Of a stretch of DNA of 64,000 nt, positions 36,142-44,889 are shown in pieces. The notes under the pieces are model-generated. The model was not told the DNA's origin and did no database searches. It was given only the letters and a program-made list of their open reading frames with translations. This DNA is from Sphaerisporangium rubeum (GTDB lineage Bacteria; Actinomycetota; Actinomycetes; Streptosporangiales; Streptosporangiaceae). Where the stretch lies: the NCBI RefSeq assembly GCF_014207705.1, contig NZ_JACHIU010000001.1, forward strand, positions 5,882,501-5,946,500, given 5' to 3'. Every line of letters begins with the position of its first letter. Positions within the stretch are counted from its first letter, which is position 1. The position numbers and the translations under genes are program-made.

Positions 36142-38190
36142 GTGACAATCACCACCCAGGTATTCGTGGGACGCGGCCCGGAGATCGCCGCGATCACAGC
36201 GGAGACGGACCTGGCCCGGACCGGCCGGCCCCGGCTCGTGCTGGTGGAGGGACCACCCGGCATCGGGAAGTCCGCTCTGGTGCGGCGCGCTCTGGACGGG
36301 GCGGCCGGCTTCCGCGTGCTGCGTGCCGGCGGGGACGAGACCGAGAAGGCGATCGCCTACGGCGTCGCGTCGCAGCTCACGGACACGCCGTTCCCCACGG
36401 AGGCGGGAGCGGCGGCGGTGGGGACGGCGCTGCTCGGCGCGCTCGGCGCGACCGGGGAGCACGGGGAGCACGCACCGGTGGCCGTGGTCGTGGACGACGC
36501 GCAGTGGGCCGACAGCACGTCCCTGCAGGCGCTGACCTTCGCGCTGCGTCGCCTGCGCACCGGCCGCGTCCTCACGGTCGTCGTCGTGCCGGAGGCTGCC
36601 GACCTGCCGGAGGGACCACGGCGTCTGTTCACCCGCGAGGCGTCGCTGCGGATCAGGCCGGCCGGGCTGACCACGGACGAGCTCGGGGAACTCGGCGCGC
36701 TGCTCGGCCACGGCCGCCTCGACGCTTCGGCGCTGGCGCGGCTGCGTTCGCACACCGGGGGCAACCCGCTGTACGCCACCGCCGTGCTGCGGCAGACCCC
36801 GCCGGACGTGCTCGCCGACCCCGATGCGGACCTGCCGGCACCTGACGCGTACGCGCGTGCCGTGCTGGCCGCGCTCGGCGCCGCCGGTGAGGACGCTCGG
36901 CGGCTGGTGCGCGCGGCGAGCGTGTTCGGTGAGTCGTGCGCGTTGCGGGACGCCGCGTGGGTAGCGGGCCTGCGCGATCCGATGGACGCGGTTGAGGAAG
37001 CCGTCGCACGAGGGCTGCTGACCTGCGGGTACGCCGGAGGTGAGACGCGTGCCGGGTTCCCGCATCCACTGGTGCGGGCCTCGGTGCGCCAGTCGCTCGG
37101 GCCACGGGAACGGTCACGGGCCCACTGGGTGGCGGCGGCGCTGACCGGACGGGGTGGGCCGCGACCATGGGGTGACGACCTGGTGGAGGCACGGCGCGAA
37201 CTCGCGGAGACCGTCGCGCGCGAGCGCTCGGTGCCGCACCGGCTGCTCGCCACGGCGCTGCTGTCGGCGACCGAGTACCGCCTCGGCCGCTGGGACGAGG
37301 CGATCGCGCTCGGTGCGGCCGTGCTGTCGGCCGAGGAGGACCACGACCAGGTCTGGCTCACGCCGTACGTCCACGCGACCCGCGCGCTGCCGTACGCGGC
37401 GCGAGGAGAACTAGGCCCGGCCCGGGCCGAGGTGGAGGCCGCGAGACGGCACCCGCTGACGGTCGCGGCGGCCTGGTTCGTCGCGCACGCGGAGGGCTGG
37501 ATCGCCACGGTGGCGGGTGACCCGGAGGCCGTGGTCGCCGTCCTCGCTCCGCTCACCGAGACGAACGGGCCCGCGGAGCTCATGGACGCGGAGGTGATCC
37601 CATGGCGGGGGTTGCTCGCCGACGCGCTGACCGCGCTCGGACGGTACGACGAGGCGGAGGCGGTGCTGGTCGCGTACGAGAAGGCGGGACGCGACCAGCC
37701 GCCGGCCGGTGCCGCACGGGCTCGCGGCACGTGGTTCGCCGCGCGGGGCCGCACCGCGGACGCGGTGGCGTCGTTCGAGCAGGCGCTCGACCACATCGGC
37801 CGCACGGCGATGCCGTTCGAGCGCGCCTGGATCGAGCTGACGTACGGGGAGTTCCTGCGGCGCACGCACGGCAGGAACGGCGCGGCGGCACGGCTGGCGT
37901 CCGCGCGGAGCACACTGGAACGGCTCGGCGCCGTACCGTTCCTCGATCGGTGCGACCGCGAACTGGCCGCGTGCGGCCGCGCCGGTCCCGTTCCCGGGCC
38001 GGTCGCGGCGCTCACCCCGCAGGAACGCGCCGTCGCGGGGTTCGTGCTCACCGGGATGGCGAACAAGCAGATCGCGCGGACGATGGGGCTCAGCGTGAAG
38101 ACGATCGAGTACCACCTCGGCCACGTCTACGCCAAGCTCGGCGTCAACTCGCGCACGGCGCTCGCGGCCCGCCTGCGGAAGCAGCCTTAG
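36142..38190 (+). CDS. LuxR-family regulator with N-terminal AAA/STAND ATPase
   Basis: Protein of 682 aa. Walker A is EGPPGIGKSALV near residue 38 and Walker B is VAVVVDDAQWADS, typical of the AAA_16/LAL-like group. A TPR-like Ala-rich helical region spans about 330-600. The C-terminal LuxR HTH is LTPQERAVAGFVLTGMANKQ and IARTMGLSVKTIEYHLG. It is smaller than classical LAL regulators (about 900 aa). The GTG start at 36142 has a poor ribosome-binding site. Targets are unknown; it may control the subtilase/CHAT genes or the convergent metabolic cluster. Confidence 0.85.
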   Translation: MTITTQVFVGRGPEIAAITAETDLARTGRPRLVLVEGPPGIGKSALVRRALDGAAGFRVLRAGGDETEKAIAYGVASQLTDTPFPTEAGAAAVGTALLGALGATGEHGEHAPVAVVVDDAQWADSTSLQALTFALRRLRTGRVLTVVVVPEAADLPEGPRRLFTREASLRIRPAGLTTDELGELGALLGHGRLDASALARLRSHTGGNPLYATAVLRQTPPDVLADPDADLPAPDAYARAVLAALGAAGEDARRLVRAASVFGESCALRDAAWVAGLRDPMDAVEEAVARGLLTCGYAGGETRAGFPHPLVRASVRQSLGPRERSRAHWVAAALTGRGGPRPWGDDLVEARRELAETVARERSVPHRLLATALLSATEYRLGRWDEAIALGAAVLSAEEDHDQVWLTPYVHATRALPYAARGELGPARAEVEAARRHPLTVAAAWFVAHAEGWIATVAGDPEAVVAVLAPLTETNGPAELMDAEVIPWRGLLADALTALGRYDEAEAVLVAYEKAGRDQPPAGAARARGTWFAARGRTADAVASFEQALDHIGRTAMPFERAWIELTYGEFLRRTHGRNGAAARLASARSTLERLGAVPFLDRCDRELAACGRAGPVPGPVAALTPQERAVAGFVLTGMANKQIARTMGLSVKTIEYHLGHVYAKLGVNSRTALAARLRKQP

Positions 38191-38984
38191 GACGCCGCCG
38201 CGGCCTCGCGCAGCACGTCCATGAGGGTGTCGCGCAGGCCGGGGCAGACGGCGATGGTCGCGGCGGAGGCGGTGGTGTGCGGGGTGCCGTCGAGGTCGAG
38301 GGTCAGGCCGCCGGCCTCGCGGACCAGCAGAGCGCCGGCCATGGTGTCCCACGGCAGGTTGGACAGGATGACGCAGGCCTCCAGCTTGCCGTGCGCGACC
38401 CATGTCAGGTCGATGGCGGCGCTGCCGAACATGCGGACGCGCTGAGCGCGCTCGCCGAGACGGGCCAGCAGCGCCAGCCGCAGCCGGTTCTTGGGGCCGG
38501 CGCCGGGGCCGACGGCGAAGTCCCCGACCGAGACCATGGCGTCGATCAGCTCCGTGGCGCCGGAGACGGCGATGCGCTCGTCGCCGGCGTACGCGCCGCC
38601 GCCGGTGACCGCGCTGTAGGAGGTGCCGACGAACGGCAGGTCGAGTGCGGCGAGGACTCCCTGGTCGCCTTCCACCAGGGCCAGCGACACCCCGCACAGC
38701 GGGCTGCCGTGGGAGAGGTTGGCGGTGCCGTCCACCGGGTCGAGGGCCCACCACAGCGCGTCGCCGCCGGTGCGGCCCCGCTCCTCGCCGAGGATGCCGA
38801 CGCCGGGGGTCTCGACGGTCAGGAAGTCCCGGACCGCCTCCTCGACCCGCAGGTCGACGTCGGTGACCATGTCGCGGTCGCCTTTGGTCATCACCGTGTC
38901 GGGGACGCGGCTCACGATGATGCGGCGCGCTATGGCGACGGCTTCGCGTGCGATCGGCAGCAGGTCGGCGTACGTCTCAGCCAC
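38187..38984 (-). CDS. Inositol-monophosphatase-family phosphatase
   Basis: Mg-dependent phosphatase of 265 aa. Metal motifs are GEERG, WWALDPVDGTANLSHG and LPWDTMAGALLVREAGG. Members dephosphorylate inositol phosphate, histidinol phosphate or nucleotide-like phosphates. The start overlaps the end of the GTP cyclohydrolase II gene by 8 bp, so it probably removes a phosphate from an intermediate of that pathway. It is convergent with the LuxR gene, overlapping by 4 bp. Confidence 0.85.
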   Translation of the reverse strand: MAETYADLLPIAREAVAIARRIIVSRVPDTVMTKGDRDMVTDVDLRVEEAVRDFLTVETPGVGILGEERGRTGGDALWWALDPVDGTANLSHGSPLCGVSLALVEGDQGVLAALDLPFVGTSYSAVTGGGAYAGDERIAVSGATELIDAMVSVGDFAVGPGAGPKNRLRLALLARLGERAQRVRMFGSAAIDLTWVAHGKLEACVILSNLPWDTMAGALLVREAGGLTLDLDGTPHTTASAATIAVCPGLRDTLMDVLREAAAAS

Positions 38985-39678
38985 CGGCGCCGCCGGCGCG
39001 TGCGGGAAGGTGCGGCAGGTCGTGGCCGAGGCGGTCGCGTTTGGCGGTCAGGTAGCGGATGTTGTGGTCGGTGGCCTGCACGAGCAGCGGCACCCGGGAA
39101 CTCACCTCGACGCCGTGCTCCTCAAGGGAACGGATCTTGTCGGCGTTGTTGGACATCAGCCGGACCGACGTGACGCCGAGGTACTTCAGCACCACGGCCG
39201 CCGGAGCGAAGTCGCGGACGTCCACGGGGAAGCCGAGCACGGTCGCCGAGTCCACCGTGTCGAGCCCCTGGTCGTCCTGCAGCACGTGGGTGCGGACCTT
39301 GGCGACCAGGCCGATCCCCCGGCCCTCGTGGCCGCGCAGGTACACGAGCACCCCGGCGCCTTCGCGGACGATGGACGTCAGCGCGGCGTCGAGCTGGTCG
39401 CCGCACTCGCAGCGCATCGCGGCGAAGATGTCGCCGGTCACGCATTCGGAGTGCACCCTCACCAGCACGTCACGCCGCCGCGCGACGTCGCCGTACACCA
39501 TGGCGAGGTGCTCATGGCCGCCGGAACGGAACGCCACAGTGCGGAACGTGCCGCGGCGGGTCACCAGGTCGGCCTCCGCGACGTCCTCGGGGGCCAGGCC
39601 GTGTCCCGCCGTGCCGTCCTCGCCGTCGTCCGTCTCGTCCGCCAGGTGTTCGCCGCGTCTCGTCACGTCCACGCTCAC
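38977..39678 (-). CDS. GTP cyclohydrolase II homologue, probably FAPy-forming
   Basis: Stand-alone GCH II of 233 aa without a DHBP synthase domain. The zinc site is HSECVTGDIFAAMRCECG and the catalytic loop is YLRGHEGRGIGL. In E. coli RibA the segment after this loop is KIRAYALQDQ with Tyr105; here it reads KVRTHVLQDDQG, so His131 occupies the Tyr position. In S. coelicolor SCO6655 a Met at the equivalent position was reported to stop the reaction at the formylated product FAPy. By analogy this enzyme may convert GTP to FAPy rather than feed riboflavin synthesis. No other rib gene is nearby. The GTG start has a weak upstream AGGGAA. Confidence 0.8.
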   Translation of the reverse strand: MSVDVTRRGEHLADETDDGEDGTAGHGLAPEDVAEADLVTRRGTFRTVAFRSGGHEHLAMVYGDVARRRDVLVRVHSECVTGDIFAAMRCECGDQLDAALTSIVREGAGVLVYLRGHEGRGIGLVAKVRTHVLQDDQGLDTVDSATVLGFPVDVRDFAPAAVVLKYLGVTSVRLMSNNADKIRSLEEHGVEVSSRVPLLVQATDHNIRYLTAKRDRLGHDLPHLPARAGGAGG

Positions 39679-39734
39679 TTCCCTGCGGCTTCCTGGTTTG
39701 CGTGTTCGAGCGCGACGCCGCAGGCTGGCGCACT

Positions 39735-40463
39735 ATGAACGACTCCGTTTATCCGCTGCCGCCGACCACGACCGCCGACGAACGGGAGAGGGACGCACGT
39801 GTGGCGCTGCTGCCGGTCGGCAGCTTCGAGCAGCACGGGCCTTTCCTCCCCCTGGCGACCGACACCGTCGTCGCGTGCACGATCGCCGGTGCGCTCGCCA
39901 CCGCGTATCCGGGCCTGCGGCCGTTGCCACCCGTGACCATCTCGTGCTCGCAGGAGCACGAGCACGCCGCGTGGCCCGGAACGGTCAGCATCTCTGCCAC
40001 GACACTTTACGCCGTCATTTATGACATTGCGGACTCGCTTGCCAGATCCGGGATCAACCGGCTGTTCATCATCAATGGTCACGGCGGGAACTATGTGCTC
40101 GGAAACGCCGTGCAGGAGGCCGCCGGGAAGGGCCGCCGCATGGGCCTGTTCCCGGGGCCCGTCGACTGGGAGACCGCGCGCGCGGCGGCGGGCCTCGAGA
40201 CCTCGTCGTGGACCGACATGCACGCCGGTGAGCTGGAGACGTCCCTGTTGCTGCACGCGCATCCCCACCTGGTGCGGCCCGGCCAGGAGACGGCCGACCA
40301 CGTCGCCGACGACCGGCCTCATCTGCTCACCCTCGGCATGGCCCCGTACACCGAGTCCGGCGTCATCGGCCGGCCGTCACTCGCCACGGCGCGCAAGGGT
40401 GAGCACGTCCTCGCGTCCCTGGTCGCGTCCTTCGGCAGTCACCTCGCCGTCCTTTCGGCCTGA
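39735..40463 (+). CDS. Creatininase-family amidohydrolase (FAPy deformylase-like)
   Basis: Protein of 242 aa with the full creatininase metal set: Glu32 and His34 (GSFEQHG), Asp43 (LATDTVV), His116 (INGHGGN) and Glu168 (AGELETS). The superfamily includes creatininase, MftE of the mycofactocin pathway and archaeal ArfB, which deformylates FAPy. Beside a FAPy-type GTP cyclohydrolase, the ArfB-like reaction is the best guess. No mycofactocin precursor or radical SAM gene is present. It is divergent from the cyclohydrolase (56 bp). Its last 87 bp overlap the convergent membrane-protein gene. Confidence 0.75.
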   Translation: MNDSVYPLPPTTTADERERDARVALLPVGSFEQHGPFLPLATDTVVACTIAGALATAYPGLRPLPPVTISCSQEHEHAAWPGTVSISATTLYAVIYDIADSLARSGINRLFIINGHGGNYVLGNAVQEAAGKGRRMGLFPGPVDWETARAAAGLETSSWTDMHAGELETSLLLHAHPHLVRPGQETADHVADDRPHLLTLGMAPYTESGVIGRPSLATARKGEHVLASLVASFGSHLAVLSA

Positions 40464-41444
40464 CCCGCCTCGGCGCAGCACCAGCACCACGCCGCCGGGG
40501 AGGGCCGCGATCAGGGTGAGCAGGCCGTACACCACGGCGGCCGTGAGGCCCTGCTGCGCGCCGAGCCCGACGGCGCCGAACGCCGCCGCGGAGAACGCCT
40601 CGCGCGGCCCGAAGCCGCCGACGTTCAGCGGCAGCGCCATCACCAGCAGCGCGAGCAACAGCAACGGCAGCAGCTCACCGACCGGCGCGGCCGAGCCCGC
40701 GGCCCGCACGGCGACGAGGAACAGCGTCACGTACCCGGCGAGCGCCGCCGCCGACAGGGCCAGCACCCCCGGCCAGGCGTCCCGCGCGAGCAGGCCGCGG
40801 CGCACGTCCACCAGGGACGCGGTGAGCGCGCGGGCCGCGCGGCCACCGGAGTGGACCACCAGCGCGACCACCGCCACGGCCACCGCGAGCGCGGCCGTCA
40901 CGACCGCGGCGCCGGGTGCGAGGCCGCCGAGCACGGAATCGGCCAGCGACGGCTCGGCGACCAGCGTGACCAGACCCGCCGCGACCAGCACGATCTGGCC
41001 GCCGGTGCGTTCCAGCACCACCGCGCGTACGGCACGCGCGACGTCGCCGGCGCTCCTGCCGTGCGTCACCGCGCGGTGCGCGTCGCCGAGCACCCCCGCA
41101 GGCAGGACCGCGTTGAGGAACAGCGAACAGTAGTAGTCGCCGAGCGCCGTGGTCAGCGGCAGCGGCAGGCCGAGCCTGCGGGTCACCAGGGACCACCGCC
41201 ACACGCTGAGCACGGTGGTGAACAGGCCGATGCCGAGCGCCGCGAGCACCTGTGGCACGCCGATCAGGCCGAACGCGTTCACGAAGGCCCCGGTGCCGAG
41301 CCGCGCCACGAGCACGACGAGGATGCCGGCCCCCGCGACGGCCCGCACCCACGGCCGCAGCGACGGCCAGGCGCGCCGCCACATCGCGGGGAGGCGCGGG
41401 GCCGGCGGGATCTCCCACCGGTGCAGTACGGCGAGCCGGGTCAT
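40377..41444 (-). CDS. Lysylphosphatidylglycerol synthase-TM (UPF0104) family membrane protein
   Basis: Polytopic membrane protein of 355 aa with about eight transmembrane helices and the family motifs VWRWSLVTRRLGLPLPLTTA, FLNAVLPAGVLGDAHRAV and LPLNVGGFGPREAFSAAAFG. Members flip or transfer lipid-linked groups (AglD-like, MprF membrane part). The start overlaps the methyltransferase stop (ATGA). The hydrophilic last 30 residues are encoded antisense to the creatininase 3' end. In this cluster it may flip or modify a lipid-linked product. Confidence 0.85.
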   Translation of the reverse strand: MTRLAVLHRWEIPPAPRLPAMWRRAWPSLRPWVRAVAGAGILVVLVARLGTGAFVNAFGLIGVPQVLAALGIGLFTTVLSVWRWSLVTRRLGLPLPLTTALGDYYCSLFLNAVLPAGVLGDAHRAVTHGRSAGDVARAVRAVVLERTGGQIVLVAAGLVTLVAEPSLADSVLGGLAPGAAVVTAALAVAVAVVALVVHSGGRAARALTASLVDVRRGLLARDAWPGVLALSAAALAGYVTLFLVAVRAAGSAAPVGELLPLLLLALLVMALPLNVGGFGPREAFSAAAFGAVGLGAQQGLTAAVVYGLLTLIAALPGGVVLVLRRGGSGRKDGEVTAEGRDQGREDVLTLARRGE

Positions 41445-42250
41445 GCGCGCACCTCCGGCAGTGCGAGCAGGTCGTCGTGGTGGACGACGACCCGCGTGGC
41501 GGTGCCGAGCCTGCGGCGCAGGTAGTCCTCGGTGTGCGGCGCGAGATCCCGGTCCTGTTCGACGGCGGCGGCGACCCAGCCGCGCAGCCACTCCGCCGTG
41601 AGTCCCCGCTGCTCGGGGCCGAGCCGCCACGGACTCGGCTGCGTGCGCACGTTCGCACCGCGCACCGTGAAGGCCCTGATGGCGGCGGCGACCGCGTCCG
41701 GGCCGAGCAGACGGCGGCCGTCGACGGTACGGCGCTGGTGTTCGTTGAACGCGGCCATGACGTCGTCGTCGAGCGGGTCGTACGGGTCCAGCTCCACGCG
41801 GCCCGCCACCGAGAGGGTCAGCAGCGCGGCGCACCCCGCGCCGGCGCAGGCGGCGGCGAGAGCGTCCATCTCGGCGGCGGTGAGCAGGTCGAGCAGCGCG
41901 GACGCGGTGACCAGGGACGTCCCGGCGAGGTCGTCGGCACGCAGCGCCGTGACGTCCCCCTGCTCGGGGGTCACGGCGACGCCGGACCCCCGCAGGCTCG
42001 CGGCGGCCAGGCCCAGAAGGTGCGGGTCGCGGTCGTGCAGGACCCAGTGCTGCGGCGCGGGAAGGCGGGGGGACAGCCAGCGGCCCATGGCGCCGGTGCC
42101 ACAGCCGAGGTCGCGCACCACCAGCGGACCGGCGGGGAGAGCCGCGAGCAGCGGAGGCAGCAGGTCCGTCGCGCGAGCGGCGGCGTCGGCGGGCTCACGC
42201 AGAGCCAGCCATTCCGGCGGGTAGCGGGTCTCGGCCGCGGCGGCGGTCAT
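41441..42250 (-). CDS. Class I SAM-dependent methyltransferase
   Basis: Methyltransferase of 269 aa. SAM motif I is VVRDLGCGTGAMGRWL, and motif II acidic residues are in HWVLHDRDPHLL. GDVTALRADDLAGTSLVTA and ALLDLLTAAEMDAL continue the Rossmann fold. The acceptor is unknown. ATG 42250 is preferred to GTG 42268 because GGGGTGG precedes it and it overlaps the stop of a 26-codon ORF. It lies between the glycosyltransferase and the LPG-synthase-like gene in one transcript. Confidence 0.85.
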   Translation of the reverse strand: MTAAAAETRYPPEWLALREPADAAARATDLLPPLLAALPAGPLVVRDLGCGTGAMGRWLSPRLPAPQHWVLHDRDPHLLGLAAASLRGSGVAVTPEQGDVTALRADDLAGTSLVTASALLDLLTAAEMDALAAACAGAGCAALLTLSVAGRVELDPYDPLDDDVMAAFNEHQRRTVDGRRLLGPDAVAAAIRAFTVRGANVRTQPSPWRLGPEQRGLTAEWLRGWVAAAVEQDRDLAPHTEDYLRRRLGTATRVVVHHDDLLALPEVRA

Positions 42251-42327
42251 CGCGCCACCCCCGAACACGAGATCTTTTTCACGACAGCGCCACCTCGCGG
42301 GTACGAGCCTCCCGCGGCGTCCGTCAT
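42247..42327 (-). CDS. 26-codon ORF wedged between glycosyltransferase and methyltransferase
   Basis: The ATG at 42327 overlaps the glycosyltransferase stop (ATGA), and the TGA at 42247 overlaps the methyltransferase start (ATGA). The product of 26 aa begins [16 protein letters not shown] and ends KKISCSGVAR. Exact 4-bp overlaps on both sides are what real genes in this operon show. It might be a small peptide gene, a relay that keeps ribosomes coupled, or a chance frame. It does not match a precursor-peptide family I know. Confidence 0.4.
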   Translation of the reverse strand: MTDAAGGSYPRGGAVVKKISCSGVAR

Positions 42328-43397
42328 CGCCGTACCAGCCCGTGCAGGACGTCCGCGAGGAGTCGTGAGGTGGTCTCCCAGGTGGTCAACATGGCACGCC
42401 TTTCTTCCGCCGCCGTCCGCAGACGCCGGCGCAGGTCTGGTTCGTCGAGCCAGCGGCGCAGCGCGCCGGCCAGTGCCGCCGGGTCCCCCGGGGGGACCAG
42501 CAGGCCTGGCGGTTCGCCGCCGGGGGCCCGGCCGAGGGTTTCCGGCAGTGCGCCGGCGGTGGTGGTGAGCACGGGGACGCCACGTGCGAGCGCCTCGGTG
42601 ACGACCATGCCGAAGGTCTCCTGCCGGGACGGCAGGACCAGCAGGTCGGCGGAGCCGTACTTGGCGGCGAGCGCGGCGCCTGAACGCGGGCCGGTGAGCA
42701 CGACACGCCTTTCCAGGCCGAGGCTCGCGATGAGGCCCCGCAGGTGCGCCACGAAGCCGGGGTCCCGGTCGTACGCGCCGACGCAGTGACACGTCCAGGG
42801 CCAGTCCGCGAGCGCGCCGAGGGCCCGTACCAGCAGGTCGTGGCCCTTGCGTGGCGTGACGGCCGCGACGCACAGCAACCGTGAGGCGCCGTCGGTGCCA
42901 CGCGCCGGCGGCGCGGGATCGGTGCCGGGGGGCGCGACGTGCACCTGCGGCAGGCCATGCCGCGCGGCCAGGTCGCGGGCCGCGTGCGGGCTCGTGGCGA
43001 TCACGGCGGCGGCGGCGCGCAACGTGTCACGTTCCGCGGCGTCCATCGCGGCGGCCACCTCTGGCCGCAGGCCCGTCTCGTCGGCCAGCGGCAGATGCAC
43101 GAGCACCGCGACCCGCAGCCGCTTGGCCTCCGGCACCACGACCTCCGGCATCGCGCACGCGACCAGGCCGTCGAGCAGCACCACCGTGCCGTCCGGCAGC
43201 GCGGCGAGCGAGCGAGCCAGCCCGCCGGGGTCCCCCGGCAGCGGCCACGCGGCCGGCAGCGGGACCTGCCGCACCGTCCAGCCGAGCGCGCCGAGCCCCT
43301 GACAGGCCCGCCGGTCGTAGACGTTGCCGCCGCTCGGCACCCGGTCGTCGTCCACGTCGCCGGGCAGCACGACGTGCACCGCCCCGGCGTCCGTCAC
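42324..43397 (-). CDS. Glycosyltransferase family 4-type protein
   Basis: GT-B glycosyltransferase of 357 aa. The N-terminal half starts [19 protein letters not shown]. The C-terminal half has [20 protein letters not shown], the donor-site [19 protein letters not shown] with the EX7E motif, and [14 protein letters not shown]. It should transfer a sugar from a nucleotide donor. It overlaps the PTPS-like gene upstream (ATGA), which ties sugar transfer to the pterin-like enzyme. The acceptor may be the lipid made by the divergent CDP-alcohol phosphatidyltransferase. Confidence 0.9.
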   Translation of the reverse strand: MTDAGAVHVVLPGDVDDDRVPSGGNVYDRRACQGLGALGWTVRQVPLPAAWPLPGDPGGLARSLAALPDGTVVLLDGLVACAMPEVVVPEAKRLRVAVLVHLPLADETGLRPEVAAAMDAAERDTLRAAAAVIATSPHAARDLAARHGLPQVHVAPPGTDPAPPARGTDGASRLLCVAAVTPRKGHDLLVRALGALADWPWTCHCVGAYDRDPGFVAHLRGLIASLGLERRVVLTGPRSGAALAAKYGSADLLVLPSRQETFGMVVTEALARGVPVLTTTAGALPETLGRAPGGEPPGLLVPPGDPAALAGALRRWLDEPDLRRRLRTAAEERRAMLTTWETTSRLLADVLHGLVRR

Positions 43398-43792
43398 AGG
43401 TCGCGCTCGTAGGAGGCCCAGGCGACATGCGACTCGTGCAGGGTGACCATAAGGCCGGTCAGGCCGCGTGCCTGCTCGCCGAGATACCCGGCCTGGATCC
43501 TGGTGGCGAGCCGGTCGGCGATCGTCTGTGCGAGGAACTCCGTGGTGGTGTTCACCCCCGCGAAGTCCGGTTCGTCGTCCAGGTTGCGGTAGTTCAGCGC
43601 GGCGAGCACGGCGGACAGCTCACGGGTGGCCAGCCCGATGTCCACCACGATGCCGTCGGAGTCCAGTTCGGGACGACGGAACGTCGCGTCCACGACGAAC
43701 GTCGCGCCGTGCAGGCGTTGCGCGGGGCCGAACACCTCGCCACGGAAGCTGTGCGCCACCATCAGGTGATCGCGGACGGTGATGCCGAACAA
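43394..43792 (-). CDS. 6-pyruvoyltetrahydropterin synthase/QueD homologue with degenerate zinc site
   Basis: T-fold protein of 132 aa. [20 protein letters not shown] corresponds to the metal region, [10 protein letters not shown] and [20 protein letters not shown] to the pterin-binding region, and [12 protein letters not shown] to the C-terminal catalytic stretch. Zinc ligands His14 and His28 are present, but the third His (usual HGH) is Ala30, and the catalytic Cys that normally precedes LHGH is missing. It may act on a pyrimidine or pterin intermediate by different chemistry. It overlaps the glycosyltransferase gene. Confidence 0.8.
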   Translation of the reverse strand: MFGITVRDHLMVAHSFRGEVFGPAQRLHGATFVVDATFRRPELDSDGIVVDIGLATRELSAVLAALNYRNLDDEPDFAGVNTTTEFLAQTIADRLATRIQAGYLGEQARGLTGLMVTLHESHVAWASYERDL

Positions 43793-43798
43793 ATTCGG

Positions 43799-44779
43799 TC
43801 AACCTCCAGCAGGGTCGTACAGGACGCGGTGGCACAGGCCAGGCATGCCCCCACCGGTCATACGCGCCAGAACGGCGGGCAGTTCATCGAAAGGTGACTC
43901 GCCGGTGACCAGCGCGTCATACGCCGGGTCGGCCAGCAGCCGCAGCGCCAGCGCCATGCGCTCGGCGTACGTGCGCCGGCGCGCCGGGGACACCGTGCCG
44001 ACCTGGCTGGCCCGGATGGTCAGCCGCCGCGAGTGGAACACCTCCCCGAGCGGCACGGCGGGACGGCGGTCGCCGTACCAGCTCAGCTCGATCACCGTGC
44101 CTTCCGGGGCCAGCAGCTCCAGCGACCTGGCAAGGCCCGCCTCGCTCGCGCTGGCGTGCACCACCAGGTCACACTCCCCCTCCGCGGCGTCCGGCGTGGC
44201 GAATCCCACCCCGAGCGCGTCCGCGACCCCGGCCCTACCGGGGTCCACGTCCACGAGTTGCACACGTGTACCCGGCACACCCGCCAGCAAACGAGCCACG
44301 CAACACCCGACCATGCCGGCCCCCACCACCGCGACCCGGTCCCCCACCAGCGGCGCCGCGTCCCACATCGCGTTCACCGCCGTCTCCACCGTCCCCGCGA
44401 GGATCGCACGCGCCGCAGGCACGTCCCCCGGCACCGGCGTCACCGCGCTCACCGGCACCACGTACCGTGTCTGATGCGGATAGAGGCAGAACACGACCCG
44501 TCCGGGCCACCCCGGCGGTCCCTCCTCGACGACCCCCACATTGAGATACCCGTACTTCACCGGCGCCGGGAACTTCCCGTCCTGGAACGGCGCACGCATC
44601 ACCTCGTACTGGCTCTCCGGCACGCCACCGCCGAACACCAGCGTCTCCGTACCCCGGCTGACCCCGGAGAACAGGGTACGGACCCGCACGTCATCGTCTC
44701 CTGGCGGCGGCACGGCGACCGTCCGGATCTCCCCGGCGCCGGTTTCGCGCAACCAGAAAGCGCGTGCCTCGCGCTCCAT
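43799..44779 (-). CDS. Zinc-type alcohol dehydrogenase-like (MDR) oxidoreductase
   Basis: MDR-family protein of 326 aa. FSGVSRGTETLVFGG and PVKYGYLNVGVVEE form the GroES-like part, and VAVVGAGMVGCCVARLL is the Rossmann dinucleotide-binding motif. The structural-zinc Cys cluster is absent, as in BchC-like and threonine-dehydrogenase-like members. GAGGACTG precedes ATG 44779. It is the first gene of the minus-strand operon and probably oxidises an alcohol intermediate of the cluster's product. Confidence 0.85.
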   Translation of the reverse strand: MEREARAFWLRETGAGEIRTVAVPPPGDDDVRVRTLFSGVSRGTETLVFGGGVPESQYEVMRAPFQDGKFPAPVKYGYLNVGVVEEGPPGWPGRVVFCLYPHQTRYVVPVSAVTPVPGDVPAARAILAGTVETAVNAMWDAAPLVGDRVAVVGAGMVGCCVARLLAGVPGTRVQLVDVDPGRAGVADALGVGFATPDAAEGECDLVVHASASEAGLARSLELLAPEGTVIELSWYGDRRPAVPLGEVFHSRRLTIRASQVGTVSPARRRTYAERMALALRLLADPAYDALVTGESPFDELPAVLARMTGGGMPGLCHRVLYDPAGG

Positions 44780-44889
44780 GGGCAGTCCTCGGCAATCATG
44801 AGTTTCTCGGAAATCACCCAATTTCGGGCAGGTCTCCGGCAATGATATGGGCCACGCCTGGACCGGGGCGTGTGCGACTGGAGGTGCGG

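Noticed and set aside
38977-39678. Ordinary riboflavin-pathway ribA
   Set aside because: No ribD, ribE, ribH or DHBP synthase is near, and the Tyr105-equivalent is His. The name ribA was therefore withheld.
39735-44779. A mycofactocin or other RiPP locus, because of the creatininase-family gene and the 26-codon ORF
   Set aside because: No radical SAM enzyme, RRE domain or known precursor is present, and the neighbours (GTP cyclohydrolase, PTPS homologue) fit a different pathway.
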